Positions 1 through 7,073 of a stretch of DNA of 59,704 bases are shown here, piece by piece. Source of the stretch: Acrocarpospora pleiomorpha. GTDB taxonomy: Bacteria > Actinomycetota > Actinomycetes > Streptosporangiales > Streptosporangiaceae. The translations under genes and the position numbers were made by a program. The notes beneath the pieces were generated by a model that saw only the letters and a list, made by a program, of their open reading frames with translations, made no database searches and was not told where the DNA came from. How positions within the stretch are numbered: the first letter of the stretch is position 1; every line of letters begins with the position of its first letter. The stretch spans positions 1 through 59,704 of the forward strand of contig NZ_BLAF01000066.1 in NCBI RefSeq assembly GCF_009687885.1, given 5' to 3'.

Positions 1-840
1 GCGCAGGCCGTGCCCGCGCAGCACCCGCAGCACGGCCGGGCCGCCGGACAGGGCCTGGAAGCCGTGGTCGGCCCGCTTGCCGACCTCGCGGGCGGTGGGC
101 GCGCCGACGGCGGGCATGTAGCCGACCTCGCCCGCGCCGCCGGTCGCGCCCCGGTGCAGCCGGCCGCCGAGCACCAGCGCCGCGCCGATGCCCTCGTCGG
201 CCCAGAGCAGCACGAAGTCGCGGTGCCCGCGGGCGATGCCGTGCGCCTGCTCGGCCATCGCGACCAGGTTGACGTCGTTCTCCACGTCCACCGGCACGCC
301 GAGGCCGTCGCGGAGGGTGCCGAGCAGGTCGGGGATGTGCCAGCCGGGGATGTGGGCGGCGTAGCCGAGCCGCCCGGTGGCCGGGTCGATCGCGCCCTGG
401 ATGCCGATCACCACCCGGCTCGGGGCGGGCAGGCCGTGACCGGCCCCCGCGAGCGCGGCCCGGACCCGCTCCACCACATCCCCGGCCGTGCGGCCCGGCG
501 TGGGCAGCCGGTGCTCGGCGACCACGGCGCCGGTCAGGTCGGCCATCGCGACCTCGATCCGGGCGGGGGTGACGTCAAGCGCGGCGACATAGGCCGCGCC
601 CGCGTTGATCCGGTACAGCTCGGCGGTGCGTCCGGGGAGTCCCTCGCGGATGCCGTCCAGCACGACCAGCCCGGCCTCCTGCAGCCGGGCCAGCAGCTGG
701 GAGGCGGTCGGCTTGGACAACCCCGTCAGCGCGCCCAGCTCCGGCCTGGTCAGCGGGCCCCGGTCGAGCAGCGCCTCCAGGGCGGCCCGGTCGTTGATGG
801 CACGCAGCAAGCTCGGCGTACCCGCCATCGCACGGCCCAC
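1..840 (-). CDS. ROK-family transcriptional regulator, 3' end outside window
   Basis: Read from a GTG at 840 the minus strand encodes about 280 residues. An N-terminal winged helix (…RPELGALTGLSKPTASQLL…) is followed by the ROK sugar-kinase-like fold, with segments such as DVTPARIEVAMADLTG and ENDVNLVAMAEQAHG. ROK repressors of this architecture bind DNA through the N-terminal domain and sense a sugar or sugar phosphate with the kinase-like domain. A strong AGGAGG lies just upstream of the GTG (844-849), and a perfect dyad sits 16 bases further upstream, so autoregulation is likely. The C-terminus runs off the window. The inducer cannot be read from sequence; the neighbouring secreted polysaccharide enzyme suggests a carbohydrate regulator. 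Confidence 0.9.
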   Translation of the reverse strand, partial: MGRAMAGTPSLLRAINDRAALEALLDRGPLTRPELGALTGLSKPTASQLLARLQEAGLVVLDGIREGLPGRTAELYRINAGAAYVAALDVTPARIEVAMADLTGAVVAEHRLPTPGRTAGDVVERVRAALAGAGHGLPAPSRVVIGIQGAIDPATGRLGYAAHIPGWHIPDLLGTLRDGLGVPVDVENDVNLVAMAEQAHGIARGHRDFVLLWADEGIGAALVLGGRLHRGATGGAGEVGYMPAVGAPTAREVGKRADHGFQALSGGPAVLRVLRGHGLR

Positions 841-855
841 GTTTCCTCCTACAGA

Positions 856-872
856 TTAGGAAAGCTTCCTAA
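856..872. promoter_or_regulatory. ROK-type operator dyad
   Basis: TTAGGAA and TTCCTAA arms are separated by AGC, a perfect 7-bp inverted repeat in the leader of the ROK gene. The sequence resembles the TTAGGAAA/TTTCCTAA sites bound by actinobacterial ROK repressors. A related half-site (GAAACCTTCC) follows at 891-900. Autorepression is inferred. Confidence 0.7.
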
Positions 873-984
873 CTTATCGTAGAAAGTAAAGAAACCTTCC
901 GAACCCGTCAAGTGGGGGAACGCGCTCGCAACCGACTCGTGACCGATGGGGTCGCCGGGAGAACCGGCTGTGATTTCCCGGCAA

Positions 985-990
985 TATAAT
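985..990 (+). promoter_or_regulatory. -10 box TATAAT for a leaderless LacI-type transcript
   Basis: A consensus TATAAT ends 6 bases before the GTG at 997, so transcription should start at or next to the start codon. No convincing -35 box and no Shine-Dalgarno sequence are visible, which fits a leaderless mRNA. Confidence 0.55.
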
Positions 991-996
991 CGCCGC

Positions 997-2034
997 GTGA
1001 CGGCCACTGATCCGGAAGCTCATCGGCGTGGGCGTCGTCGGGGTGCGATAACGGTCGCGACCATCGCCAGGATGGCGGGGGTTTCCGCGCCGACGGTCTC
1101 CAAAGTGATCAACGGCAGGGCCGGGGTGGCCCTCGACACCCGGCGGCGGGTCGAGGAGCTGCTGCGCGAGCACGGCTACCGCCGCCCCGAGGCGGTCGAG
1201 CCCGCCGCCATCCTCGAAGTGGTGTTCTCGGTCCTGGAGAGCCACCTGGCCATCGAGATCATGCGCGGCGTGGAGTCGGTGGCGCGCGAGCACGAGCTGG
1301 CCGTCGGCTTCAGCGAGATGCGCGGGCGGCTGGCCCCCGGGCGCGGCTGGATCGAGCAGGTGCTGGCCCGCCGCCCCACCGCCGTGATCGCCGTCTACGC
1401 CGGGTTCACCCCGCAGCAGCAGGGCCTGCTGTCCACCAGCGCGATCCCGCTGGTCGCGCTGGATCCGACCGGCGAGCCTGGGCACGCGATCCCGTCGGTG
1501 GGCGCGACCAACTGGAGCGGCGGGGTGGCCGCCACCCGGCACCTGCTCGACCTGGGCCACCGCAGGATCGCCAAGATCAGCGGCCCGCCCGGCTTCCTGT
1601 GCGCGCGGGCCAGGCTGGACGGCTACCGGGCCGCCATGGACGCCGCCGGGATCCCGGTCGACCCCGCCCTGGTCCGGGATGGCGCGTTCGCCTTCGAGGA
1701 CGGCCTGGCCAGGGGCGCCGAGCTGCTCGCCCTGCCCGACCGGCCCACCGCCGTCTTCGCCGGCAACGACCTGCAGGCGCTCGGCGTGTTCGAGGCGGCC
1801 AGGCGGGCCGGGCTGCGGGTGCCGCAGGATCTCAGCGTGGTCGGCTTCGACGACCTGGAGTTCACCCGCTGGTGCGGGCCGCCGCTGACCACCGTGCGCC
1901 AGCCGCTGACCGACATGGGCGCCGCCGCCGCCGAACTGGCCGTCGGGCTGGCCGCCGGGCGGCCCCCCGCGCAGACCAGGGTGGAGCTCGCCACCACCCT
2001 GGTGGTGCGCCAGAGCACGGCCGCCCCCGCCTGA
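997..2034 (+). CDS. LacI-family transcriptional regulator
   Basis: A 345-residue LacI-type repressor. After a basic tail comes the helix-turn-helix TVATIARMAGVSAPTVSKVI and the hinge helix region (DTRRRVEELLREHGYR), then a periplasmic-binding-protein-like sensor domain ending in …TRVELATTLVVRQST. The GTG at 997 is preferred because a perfect TATAAT lies immediately upstream; an ATG at 946 in the same frame would add 17 residues. The next gene carries the LacI-type operator GAAACGTTTC between its promoter and ribosome binding site, so this protein probably represses that secreted esterase and is released by a sugar, perhaps a xylan or cellulose fragment. The effector is inferred. Confidence 0.92.
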   Translation: MTATDPEAHRRGRRRGAITVATIARMAGVSAPTVSKVINGRAGVALDTRRRVEELLREHGYRRPEAVEPAAILEVVFSVLESHLAIEIMRGVESVAREHELAVGFSEMRGRLAPGRGWIEQVLARRPTAVIAVYAGFTPQQQGLLSTSAIPLVALDPTGEPGHAIPSVGATNWSGGVAATRHLLDLGHRRIAKISGPPGFLCARARLDGYRAAMDAAGIPVDPALVRDGAFAFEDGLARGAELLALPDRPTAVFAGNDLQALGVFEAARRAGLRVPQDLSVVGFDDLEFTRWCGPPLTTVRQPLTDMGAAAAELAVGLAAGRPPAQTRVELATTLVVRQSTAAPA

Positions 2035-2198
2035 AAGTTTTCCGCTTCGCGCCTTCCCGCTCACGCCTGAAAGTTTTCCCCGCTCCGCGCCTGAAGGTTC
2101 TCCCGCTTCGCGCCTTCCCGCTCACCCCTGAAAGCTTTTCCCGCTCCGCGCCTAAAGGTTTCTCTGGCTTCGCACCTGAAAGTTTCTCTCGCTTCGCT
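2031..2198. repeat. degenerate tandem array of CTGAAAGTTTTC-type units
   Basis: Six imperfect copies of a unit beginning CTGAAAGTTTTC and continuing CCGCTTCGCGC start at 2031, 2067, 2091, 2128, 2152 and 2176. Spacings of 36, 24, 37, 24 and 24 show a ~60-bp higher-order unit (36 + 24) present twice plus one extra copy. The first unit contains the TGA stop of the LacI gene. The rest of 2199-2316 holds the promoter and operator of the next gene. Confidence 0.85.
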
Positions 2199-2237
2199 CT
2201 CTGGCCAGGGACGCGTGCCTCCGCCCTGGCCAAGCGC

Positions 2238-2266
2238 TTGACCGGCTTTCCGGCGCGGCCTACGTT
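2238..2266 (+). promoter_or_regulatory. promoter TTGACC-17-TACGTT
   Basis: TTGACC at 2238-2243 and TACGTT at 2261-2266 are separated by 17 bp, giving a predicted start near 2273, upstream of the LacI operator and ribosome binding site of the secreted esterase. Confidence 0.65.
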
Positions 2267-2294
2267 TCCGCCGAATGCGATCGCTGCTAGCTGC

Positions 2295-2304
2295 GAAACG
2301 TTTC
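2295..2304. promoter_or_regulatory. LacI-family operator GAAACGTTTC
   Basis: A perfect 10-bp palindrome with the central CG typical of LacI/GalR operators lies about 22 bases downstream of the predicted transcription start and directly before AAGGAG (2306-2311) and the ATG at 2317. Binding here would block transcription elongation. Confidence 0.7.
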
Positions 2305-2316
2305 TAAGGAGAGCGA

Positions 2317-4164
2317 ATGACGAAGGTGAAAGGCGTCGTGAGCACGGCCGTGGCGATGCTGATGGTCGTCGCCGGCCTGGTGCTCGCCCGGCCGGCCTCG
2401 GCGGCGTCGCTGGTCGAGGTCACCGGCTTCGGGACCAACCCGACCAACCTGCGTATGCACATCTACGTGCCCGACAACGTCGCGCCGAACCCCGCCATCC
2501 TGGTGGCCGTGCACTACTGCACCGGCTCCGGCCAGGCCTTCTACTCCGGCACCCAGTTCGCGTCCCTGGCCGACCAGTACGGCTTCATCGTGATCTACCC
2601 CACGGCCACCCGCAGCGGCAGCTGCTTCGACGTGTCCTCGCCGCAGACCCTGACCCACAACGGCGGCAGCGACTCGCTGGGGATCGTGTCGATGGTCCGC
2701 TGGGCGGTGCAGAACCGCAACGGCGACGCCAACCGGGTCTACGTCACCGGCGCCTCCTCCGGCGGCATGATGACCAACGTGCTGATCGGCGCGTACCCGG
2801 ACGTGTTCAAGGGCGGGGCGGCGTTCATGGGCGTGCCGTTCGGCTGCTTCGCCACCACCGACGGCTCGATGTGGAACAGCCAGTGCTCCTCCGGCCAGCG
2901 GATCATGACGCCGCAGCAGTGGGGTGACCTGGTGCGCAACGCCTTCCCCGGCTACACGGGGGCCCGGCCGCCGATGCAGATCTGGCACGGCACCACCGAC
3001 ACCACCCTCGCGTACCCGAACTTCAACGAGCAGATCAAGCAGTGGACCAACGTCCACGGCATCAGCCAGACGCCCTCCTCCACCACGACCCCGCAGCCGA
3101 ACTGGACCAGGACCCAGTACCGGGACGGCGGGGGCAACCTGAAGGTCGAGGCGTACAGCATCGCGAACACCGGGCACAGCCTGCCGCTGAGCGGCCAGGC
3201 GGCGCTCGCCGTCCAGTTCTTCGGCCTCAACAACCCCACGCCGGGCAACGACACGACCCCGCCGAGCACGCCGGGCGCCCCGACCGCGTCCAACGTGACC
3301 TCTTCGGGTGCGACCCTCACATGGACGGCATCGACCGACACGGGTGGTTCCGGTCTGGCGGGTTACAACGTGTATCGCGAGCAGGGCGCGACGGACCCGC
3401 TGCTTGGGTCGCCGACGACCAACTCGATCACGCTGACCGGCCTGACCGCCAACACCCAGTACCAGGTGTACGTCCGAGCGCGTGACGGCGCGGGCAACCT
3501 GTCGGGCAACTCCCAGCTGGTGACGTTCACCACGACCACCGGCGGCGGCACCGACACGACTCCGCCGTCCACGCCTGGTACGCCTACCGCCTCCAACGTC
3601 ACCTCGTCGGGCGCGACCCTGACCTGGACGGCGTCCACCGACACGGGTGGTTCCGGCCTGGCGGGTTACAACGTGTATCGCGAGCAGGGTGCGACCGACC
3701 CGCTGCTGGGTTCGCCGACGACCAACTCGATCACCTTGACCGGCCTGACGGCCAACACCCAATACCAGGTCTACGTCCGAGCCCGTGACGGCGCCGGGAA
3801 CCTGTCGGGTAACTCCGCATTGGTCACCTTCACCACCACCGGTGGCGGTACCGGCGGCGCCTGCACCGTCGTGGCCACCACCCAGAACACCTGGAGCAAC
3901 GGGTACGTGATTCAGCCGGTCACCGTGACGGCCGGCGGCGCGCCGATCACCTCGTGGACGGTGACCTTCACCCTGCCCGCCGGTCACACCGTCACCGGTT
4001 CCTGGAACACCGCGCTGACCGTCAGCGGCCAGACCGTGACCGCCAAGAACGTCGGTCACAACGGCAACCTCCCGGCGGGAGGCAGCGGGAACTTCGGCTT
4101 CCAGGGCAGCCGTCCCAACGGCAACACCGCCGTGCCGACCGGCTACACCTGCACCACTCCGTAA
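2317..4164 (+). CDS. secreted CE1/PHB-depolymerase-type esterase with two FN3 domains and a CBM2
   Basis: A 615-residue exported protein. A signal peptide ends near PASAA (residues 26-30). Residues ~40-310 form an alpha/beta-hydrolase of the esterase/PHB depolymerase family, with nucleophile elbow GASSG (Ser147) and a later WHGTTD segment; acetylxylan and feruloyl esterases of family CE1 share this fold. Two almost identical FN3 domains (~315-405 and ~415-505) and a C-terminal CBM2 cellulose/xylan-binding module (~512-615) follow. It probably removes acetyl or feruloyl groups from plant polysaccharide outside the cell. A dedicated promoter, LacI operator and AAGGAG precede the ATG. Exact substrate is unproven. 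Confidence 0.88.
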   Translation: MTKVKGVVSTAVAMLMVVAGLVLARPASAASLVEVTGFGTNPTNLRMHIYVPDNVAPNPAILVAVHYCTGSGQAFYSGTQFASLADQYGFIVIYPTATRSGSCFDVSSPQTLTHNGGSDSLGIVSMVRWAVQNRNGDANRVYVTGASSGGMMTNVLIGAYPDVFKGGAAFMGVPFGCFATTDGSMWNSQCSSGQRIMTPQQWGDLVRNAFPGYTGARPPMQIWHGTTDTTLAYPNFNEQIKQWTNVHGISQTPSSTTTPQPNWTRTQYRDGGGNLKVEAYSIANTGHSLPLSGQAALAVQFFGLNNPTPGNDTTPPSTPGAPTASNVTSSGATLTWTASTDTGGSGLAGYNVYREQGATDPLLGSPTTNSITLTGLTANTQYQVYVRARDGAGNLSGNSQLVTFTTTTGGGTDTTPPSTPGTPTASNVTSSGATLTWTASTDTGGSGLAGYNVYREQGATDPLLGSPTTNSITLTGLTANTQYQVYVRARDGAGNLSGNSALVTFTTTGGGTGGACTVVATTQNTWSNGYVIQPVTVTAGGAPITSWTVTFTLPAGHTVTGSWNTALTVSGQTVTAKNVGHNGNLPAGGSGNFGFQGSRPNGNTAVPTGYTCTTP

Positions 4165-4165
4165 A

Positions 4166-4180
4166 TCCGGGAAACCCGGA
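4166..4180 (+). terminator. small hairpin after the esterase gene
   Basis: TCCGGG and CCCGGA pair around an AAA loop one base after the stop codon. There is no T-tract, as is common for actinomycete hairpins, so termination is only tentative. Confidence 0.35.
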
Positions 4181-4233
4181 AACCGATGGAATGATCGCCG
4201 ACTCGCCCGTCGTGAGAGTCGTGGGCACCCAGG

Positions 4234-4239
4234 TAGAAT
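4234..4239 (+). promoter_or_regulatory. -10 box TAGAAT for helR-like gene
   Basis: TAGAAT ends 10 bases before the ATG at 4250, with no Shine-Dalgarno sequence in between, suggesting a leaderless or nearly leaderless mRNA. I see no inverted-repeat rifamycin-associated element upstream. Confidence 0.45.
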
Positions 4240-4249
4240 CTGGCGGCCT

Positions 4250-6493
4250 ATGTCTCATTCAACGGCGGGCGAGCTGGCCCGCGAGCAGCAATACGTCGCC
4301 ACGCTGTACGAGCGGCTTGACGTCCTGCGGGTGCGGACCCGCGGTCAGCTGGACGGCGTCCTGGCCCAGGGCGCCGCGGGCGGAACCCACCAGAACCGCT
4401 CGGAGCGCGACTCGTTCGCGGACATGTACGCGACCCGCCTGGCCCGGCTGTGGGCGGTGGAGCACGGCCTCTGCTTCGGCCGCCTCGACCTGGTCGACGG
4501 CGTCGGCGACGAACTGGATGAGACCAGGCTCTACATCGGCAGGCTGGGCCTGTCCGACGACGACCAGCAGCGGCTGCTGATCGACTGGCGGGCCCCGGTG
4601 GCACAACCGTTCTACCGGGCCACCCCGGCCGCGCCGATGGGCGTCACCCGCCGCCGCCACCTGCACACCAAGGGCAGGACCGTCCTCACGATCGACGACG
4701 ACCTGCTCGACCTGGACGGCCTCTCCGACGCCGACAAGGCCACCCTGAACGGCGAGGCCGCCCTGCTGGCCGCCCTCGGCGAGACCCGCACCGGCAGGAT
4801 GCGCGACATCGTCGCCACCATCCAGGGCGAGCAGGACAAGATCATCCGAAGCGACCTGAACGGCGTGCTGGTCGTGCAGGGCGGTCCTGGCACCGGCAAG
4901 ACCGTGGTGGCGCTGCACCGGGCGGCGTACCTGCTCTACACCTACCGGGAGCGGCTGGAACGCCGGGGCGTGCTCATTCTCGGGCCCAACCTGACGTTCC
5001 TGCGCTACATCGAGCAGGTGCTGCCGTCGCTGGGCGAGACCGACGTGCTGCTGTCCACCGTGGCCGAGCTGTATCCCGGGGTGACCGCGCGCCGGGCCGA
5101 ACGGCCGGAGGCCGCCGCGTTCAAGGGGGCGGCGCGGATGGCGGAGGTGGTGGCGCGAGCCGTACAGGATCGGCAGCGCATGCCGCGGCAGACGGTCGAG
5201 ATCAGGCTGGACAAGTTCACCCTCAAGCTGGACCGGCAGACCTGCGACGTGGCCCGCTCCCGGGCGGTCAAGTCGCGGCGGCCGCACAACGCGGCCAGGA
5301 GCGTGTTCGTGCGGCAGCTGCTCAACGCGCTGACCAAGCAGGCCGCCCGGCATCTCGGCCGGGGCATGCTGAACGACGAGGACTTCGCCGACCTGCGCGA
5401 GGACCTGCGCACCGAGGAGCCGGTGCGGGCCGCGCTGAACCGGCTGTGGCCCTACCTGACCCCGCAGCAGCTGCTGATCGGGCTGTTCACCTCCCGGGAG
5501 CGGATGGCCTACGCCGGGCTGACCCCGGCCGAGGCCGACCTGCTGCTGCGCGAGCCGCCCCGGGCCGGGGAGGGCTGGTGGAGCGAGGCCGACGTGCCGC
5601 TGCTGGACGAGGCGGCCGAGCTGCTCGGCGACATCGACGAGAGCGTGCTGCGGGCCGCCCGCCGGGCCGAGGAGGAGCGCGAGCAGCAGCTCGCCTACGC
5701 CCGCGAGGTGCTGGAACTCACCGGCATGGCCGACATCATGGACGCCGAGCGGTTCGCCGAACGGCAGCAGGCCGAGGAGACCTACCTCACCACCGCGGAA
5801 CGCGCCGCCAAGGACAGGACCTGGGCGTTCGGGCACGTCATCGTGGACGAGGCGCAGGAGCTCTCGGCGATGGCCTGGCGCCTGGTGATGCGCAGGTGCC
5901 CCACCCGCTCGATGACCGTGGTCGGCGACATCGCCCAGACCGGCTCCACGGCGGGCGCGCTCAGCTGGGCCAACGTGCTGGACCCCTACGCCGCCGGACG
6001 CTGGCGTGAGGCCAGGCTGTCGGTCAACTACCGCACCCCGGTGGAGCTGATGGCGGTCGCCGCCGACGTGCTCACCCTCGTCGACCCGGCCCTGAAGGCC
6101 CCGGAATCGGTACGGGAGAGCGGCGAGCGCCCCTGGGCCCTGCACGTCGCCGACCTGGCCGGACTCCCCGCCATCGTGGCCGAGCACCAGGTGCGGGACG
6201 GCAAGCTGGCGGTGCTCGTCCCCGAAGCGCTGCGGATCGAGCTCCCCGGCGCGGCGACCGGCGCGGGACCGGCCGCGCTGGAGGCGCCCGTGTCGGTGCT
6301 CACCGTGGCCGAGGCCAAGGGCCTGGAGTTCGACGCGGTGCTCGTCGTCGAGCCGGGCCGGATCCTAACCGAGTCGCCGCGCGGCCCAAGCGATCTTTAT
6401 GTCGCGCTGACCCGGGCCACGCGACGCCTTGGCGTGGTGCACACCGCGGGCCTGCCGTCTGTTTTGACGGCCCTGGATCGGCGCACCCAGTAG
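4250..6493 (+). CDS. helR: HelD/HelR-type UvrD-like ATPase, RNA polymerase recycling factor
   Basis: 747 residues of the HelD family: superfamily 1 helicase-like proteins that strip stalled RNA polymerase from DNA rather than unwind DNA. The N-terminal arm is helical (residues ~5-45), followed by a Q-motif-like segment around 191-200, Walker A GGPGTGKT at 211-218, Walker B VIVDEAQEL near 530, and C-terminal helicase motifs including VSVLTVAEAKGLEFD and LYVALTRATRRL. Actinobacterial homologues (HelR) give tolerance to rifamycins. It stands alone between the esterase and a long non-coding region. The symbol is by family resemblance; a more general class II HelD role is equally possible. Confidence 0.85.
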   Translation: MSHSTAGELAREQQYVATLYERLDVLRVRTRGQLDGVLAQGAAGGTHQNRSERDSFADMYATRLARLWAVEHGLCFGRLDLVDGVGDELDETRLYIGRLGLSDDDQQRLLIDWRAPVAQPFYRATPAAPMGVTRRRHLHTKGRTVLTIDDDLLDLDGLSDADKATLNGEAALLAALGETRTGRMRDIVATIQGEQDKIIRSDLNGVLVVQGGPGTGKTVVALHRAAYLLYTYRERLERRGVLILGPNLTFLRYIEQVLPSLGETDVLLSTVAELYPGVTARRAERPEAAAFKGAARMAEVVARAVQDRQRMPRQTVEIRLDKFTLKLDRQTCDVARSRAVKSRRPHNAARSVFVRQLLNALTKQAARHLGRGMLNDEDFADLREDLRTEEPVRAALNRLWPYLTPQQLLIGLFTSRERMAYAGLTPAEADLLLREPPRAGEGWWSEADVPLLDEAAELLGDIDESVLRAARRAEEEREQQLAYAREVLELTGMADIMDAERFAERQQAEETYLTTAERAAKDRTWAFGHVIVDEAQELSAMAWRLVMRRCPTRSMTVVGDIAQTGSTAGALSWANVLDPYAAGRWREARLSVNYRTPVELMAVAADVLTLVDPALKAPESVRESGERPWALHVADLAGLPAIVAEHQVRDGKLAVLVPEALRIELPGAATGAGPAALEAPVSVLTVAEAKGLEFDAVLVVEPGRILTESPRGPSDLYVALTRATRRLGVVHTAGLPSVLTALDRRTQ

Positions 6494-6604
6494 TGCGGCA
6501 ATAGCGGTCGGTGGGGGACATCCCCGGTGCGCACCCCTACGGTGGCTCTCGCCCGGGCCTGTCCTACCTGCGAAAACTTGGTATTCCCGCTGTTCGGGAC
6601 ACGG

Positions 6605-6632
6605 TTGACATCTGCGCTGAGGTCGGTAGTTT
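6605..6632 (+). promoter_or_regulatory. promoter TTGACA-16-TAGTTT for a non-coding transcript
   Basis: A consensus TTGACA at 6605-6610 and TAGTTT at 6627-6632 predict a start near 6638-6640, at the outer end of the closing helix of the downstream structured RNA. No open reading frame with a ribosome binding site follows. The stretch 6494-6604 upstream shows nothing else recognisable. Confidence 0.6.
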
Positions 6633-6637
6633 GCTGC

Positions 6638-7003
6638 GCAGTCCAGCACGGGACTGACCGGTTGGCCGTCTTCAGACATCATCGGATTCTGCGTCCGTGA
6701 CGGAGCGTGACCACCTGGTCCGTCCGTTAGCTCAGCCAGGCGCAGCGCCGACGTTCCGTCGAGGCGGGGCACCCCAACCGGGTGGGGGGTTGGACCCGGG
6801 AAGGATCCGGACACCCAGTAGACAACGGAACTCCGCGCCCGCCGCCGACGGGACGGAACCGGTCCGAAGGGTTCGTCCGCGTCCTGTTCCGTCTCGTGCG
6901 AGGGACTGCGAAGGACGAAGGGCACGAAGGCACCCGTGCCCGGAGCGAAACGCCGGGATGGTCCTTGAGTTCTCCTGTGGCCACAGGAGAACTCAAGGAC
7001 CAT
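6638..7003 (+). ncRNA. candidate structured non-coding RNA (rod-like, 6S/Ms1-like shape)
   Basis: The segment has its own promoter, no credible coding frame and strong long-range pairing. CGCAGTCC (6637-6644) pairs with GGACTGCG (6903-6910), GCACG (6646-6650) with CGTGC (6895-6899), GACCGGTT (6656-6663) with AACCGGTC (6857-6864), and CCGTC (6666-6670) with GACGG (6852-6856), making a long closing helix. Inside lie hairpins such as CGACG/CGTCG (~6740-6752) and CCAACC/GGTTGG (~6774-6793). A 3' tail with GGGCAC/GTGCCC (6920-6941) leads to a 46-bp palindrome. A long closed rod recalls 6S or actinobacterial Ms1 RNA, but I recognise no family-defining sequence; a cis-acting leader of lnt is the alternative. 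Confidence 0.55.
6958..7003 (+). terminator. 46-bp perfect palindrome, likely strong terminator
   Basis: Two 23-base arms meet with no spacer at 6980/6981 (…CCTGTGG|CCACAGG…). Transcribed, it folds into a very long hairpin followed by TTGATCCATAA. It separates the upstream non-coding transcript from the lnt promoter. Perfect symmetry also allows a cruciform or protein site. Confidence 0.7.
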
Positions 7004-7037
7004 TGATCCATAACCGACTCATAACGCCCCCCGTGGT

Positions 7038-7067
7038 TTGGGGTCCGCTGGTCATCGCGGGTACGGT
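7038..7067 (+). promoter_or_regulatory. candidate leaderless promoter of lnt
   Basis: TTGGGG (7038-7043) and TACGGT (7062-7067) are 18 bp apart. TACGGT ends 6 bases before the GTG at 7074, so the mRNA would begin at the start codon. No ribosome binding site is visible. Confidence 0.45.
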
Positions 7068-7073
7068 CCTATC

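Noticed and set aside
4100..4250. Rifamycin-associated element controlling the HelR-like gene
   Set aside because: No long inverted repeat of that type occurs between the esterase stop and the start codon.
4259..6187. 642-codon minus-strand frame opposite the HelR-like gene
   Set aside because: Shadow frame; the plus strand has all helicase motifs and correct third-position GC.
6638..7003. RNase P RNA, tmRNA or SRP RNA
   Set aside because: None of their conserved sequence blocks is present; only a generic rod-like fold is supported.
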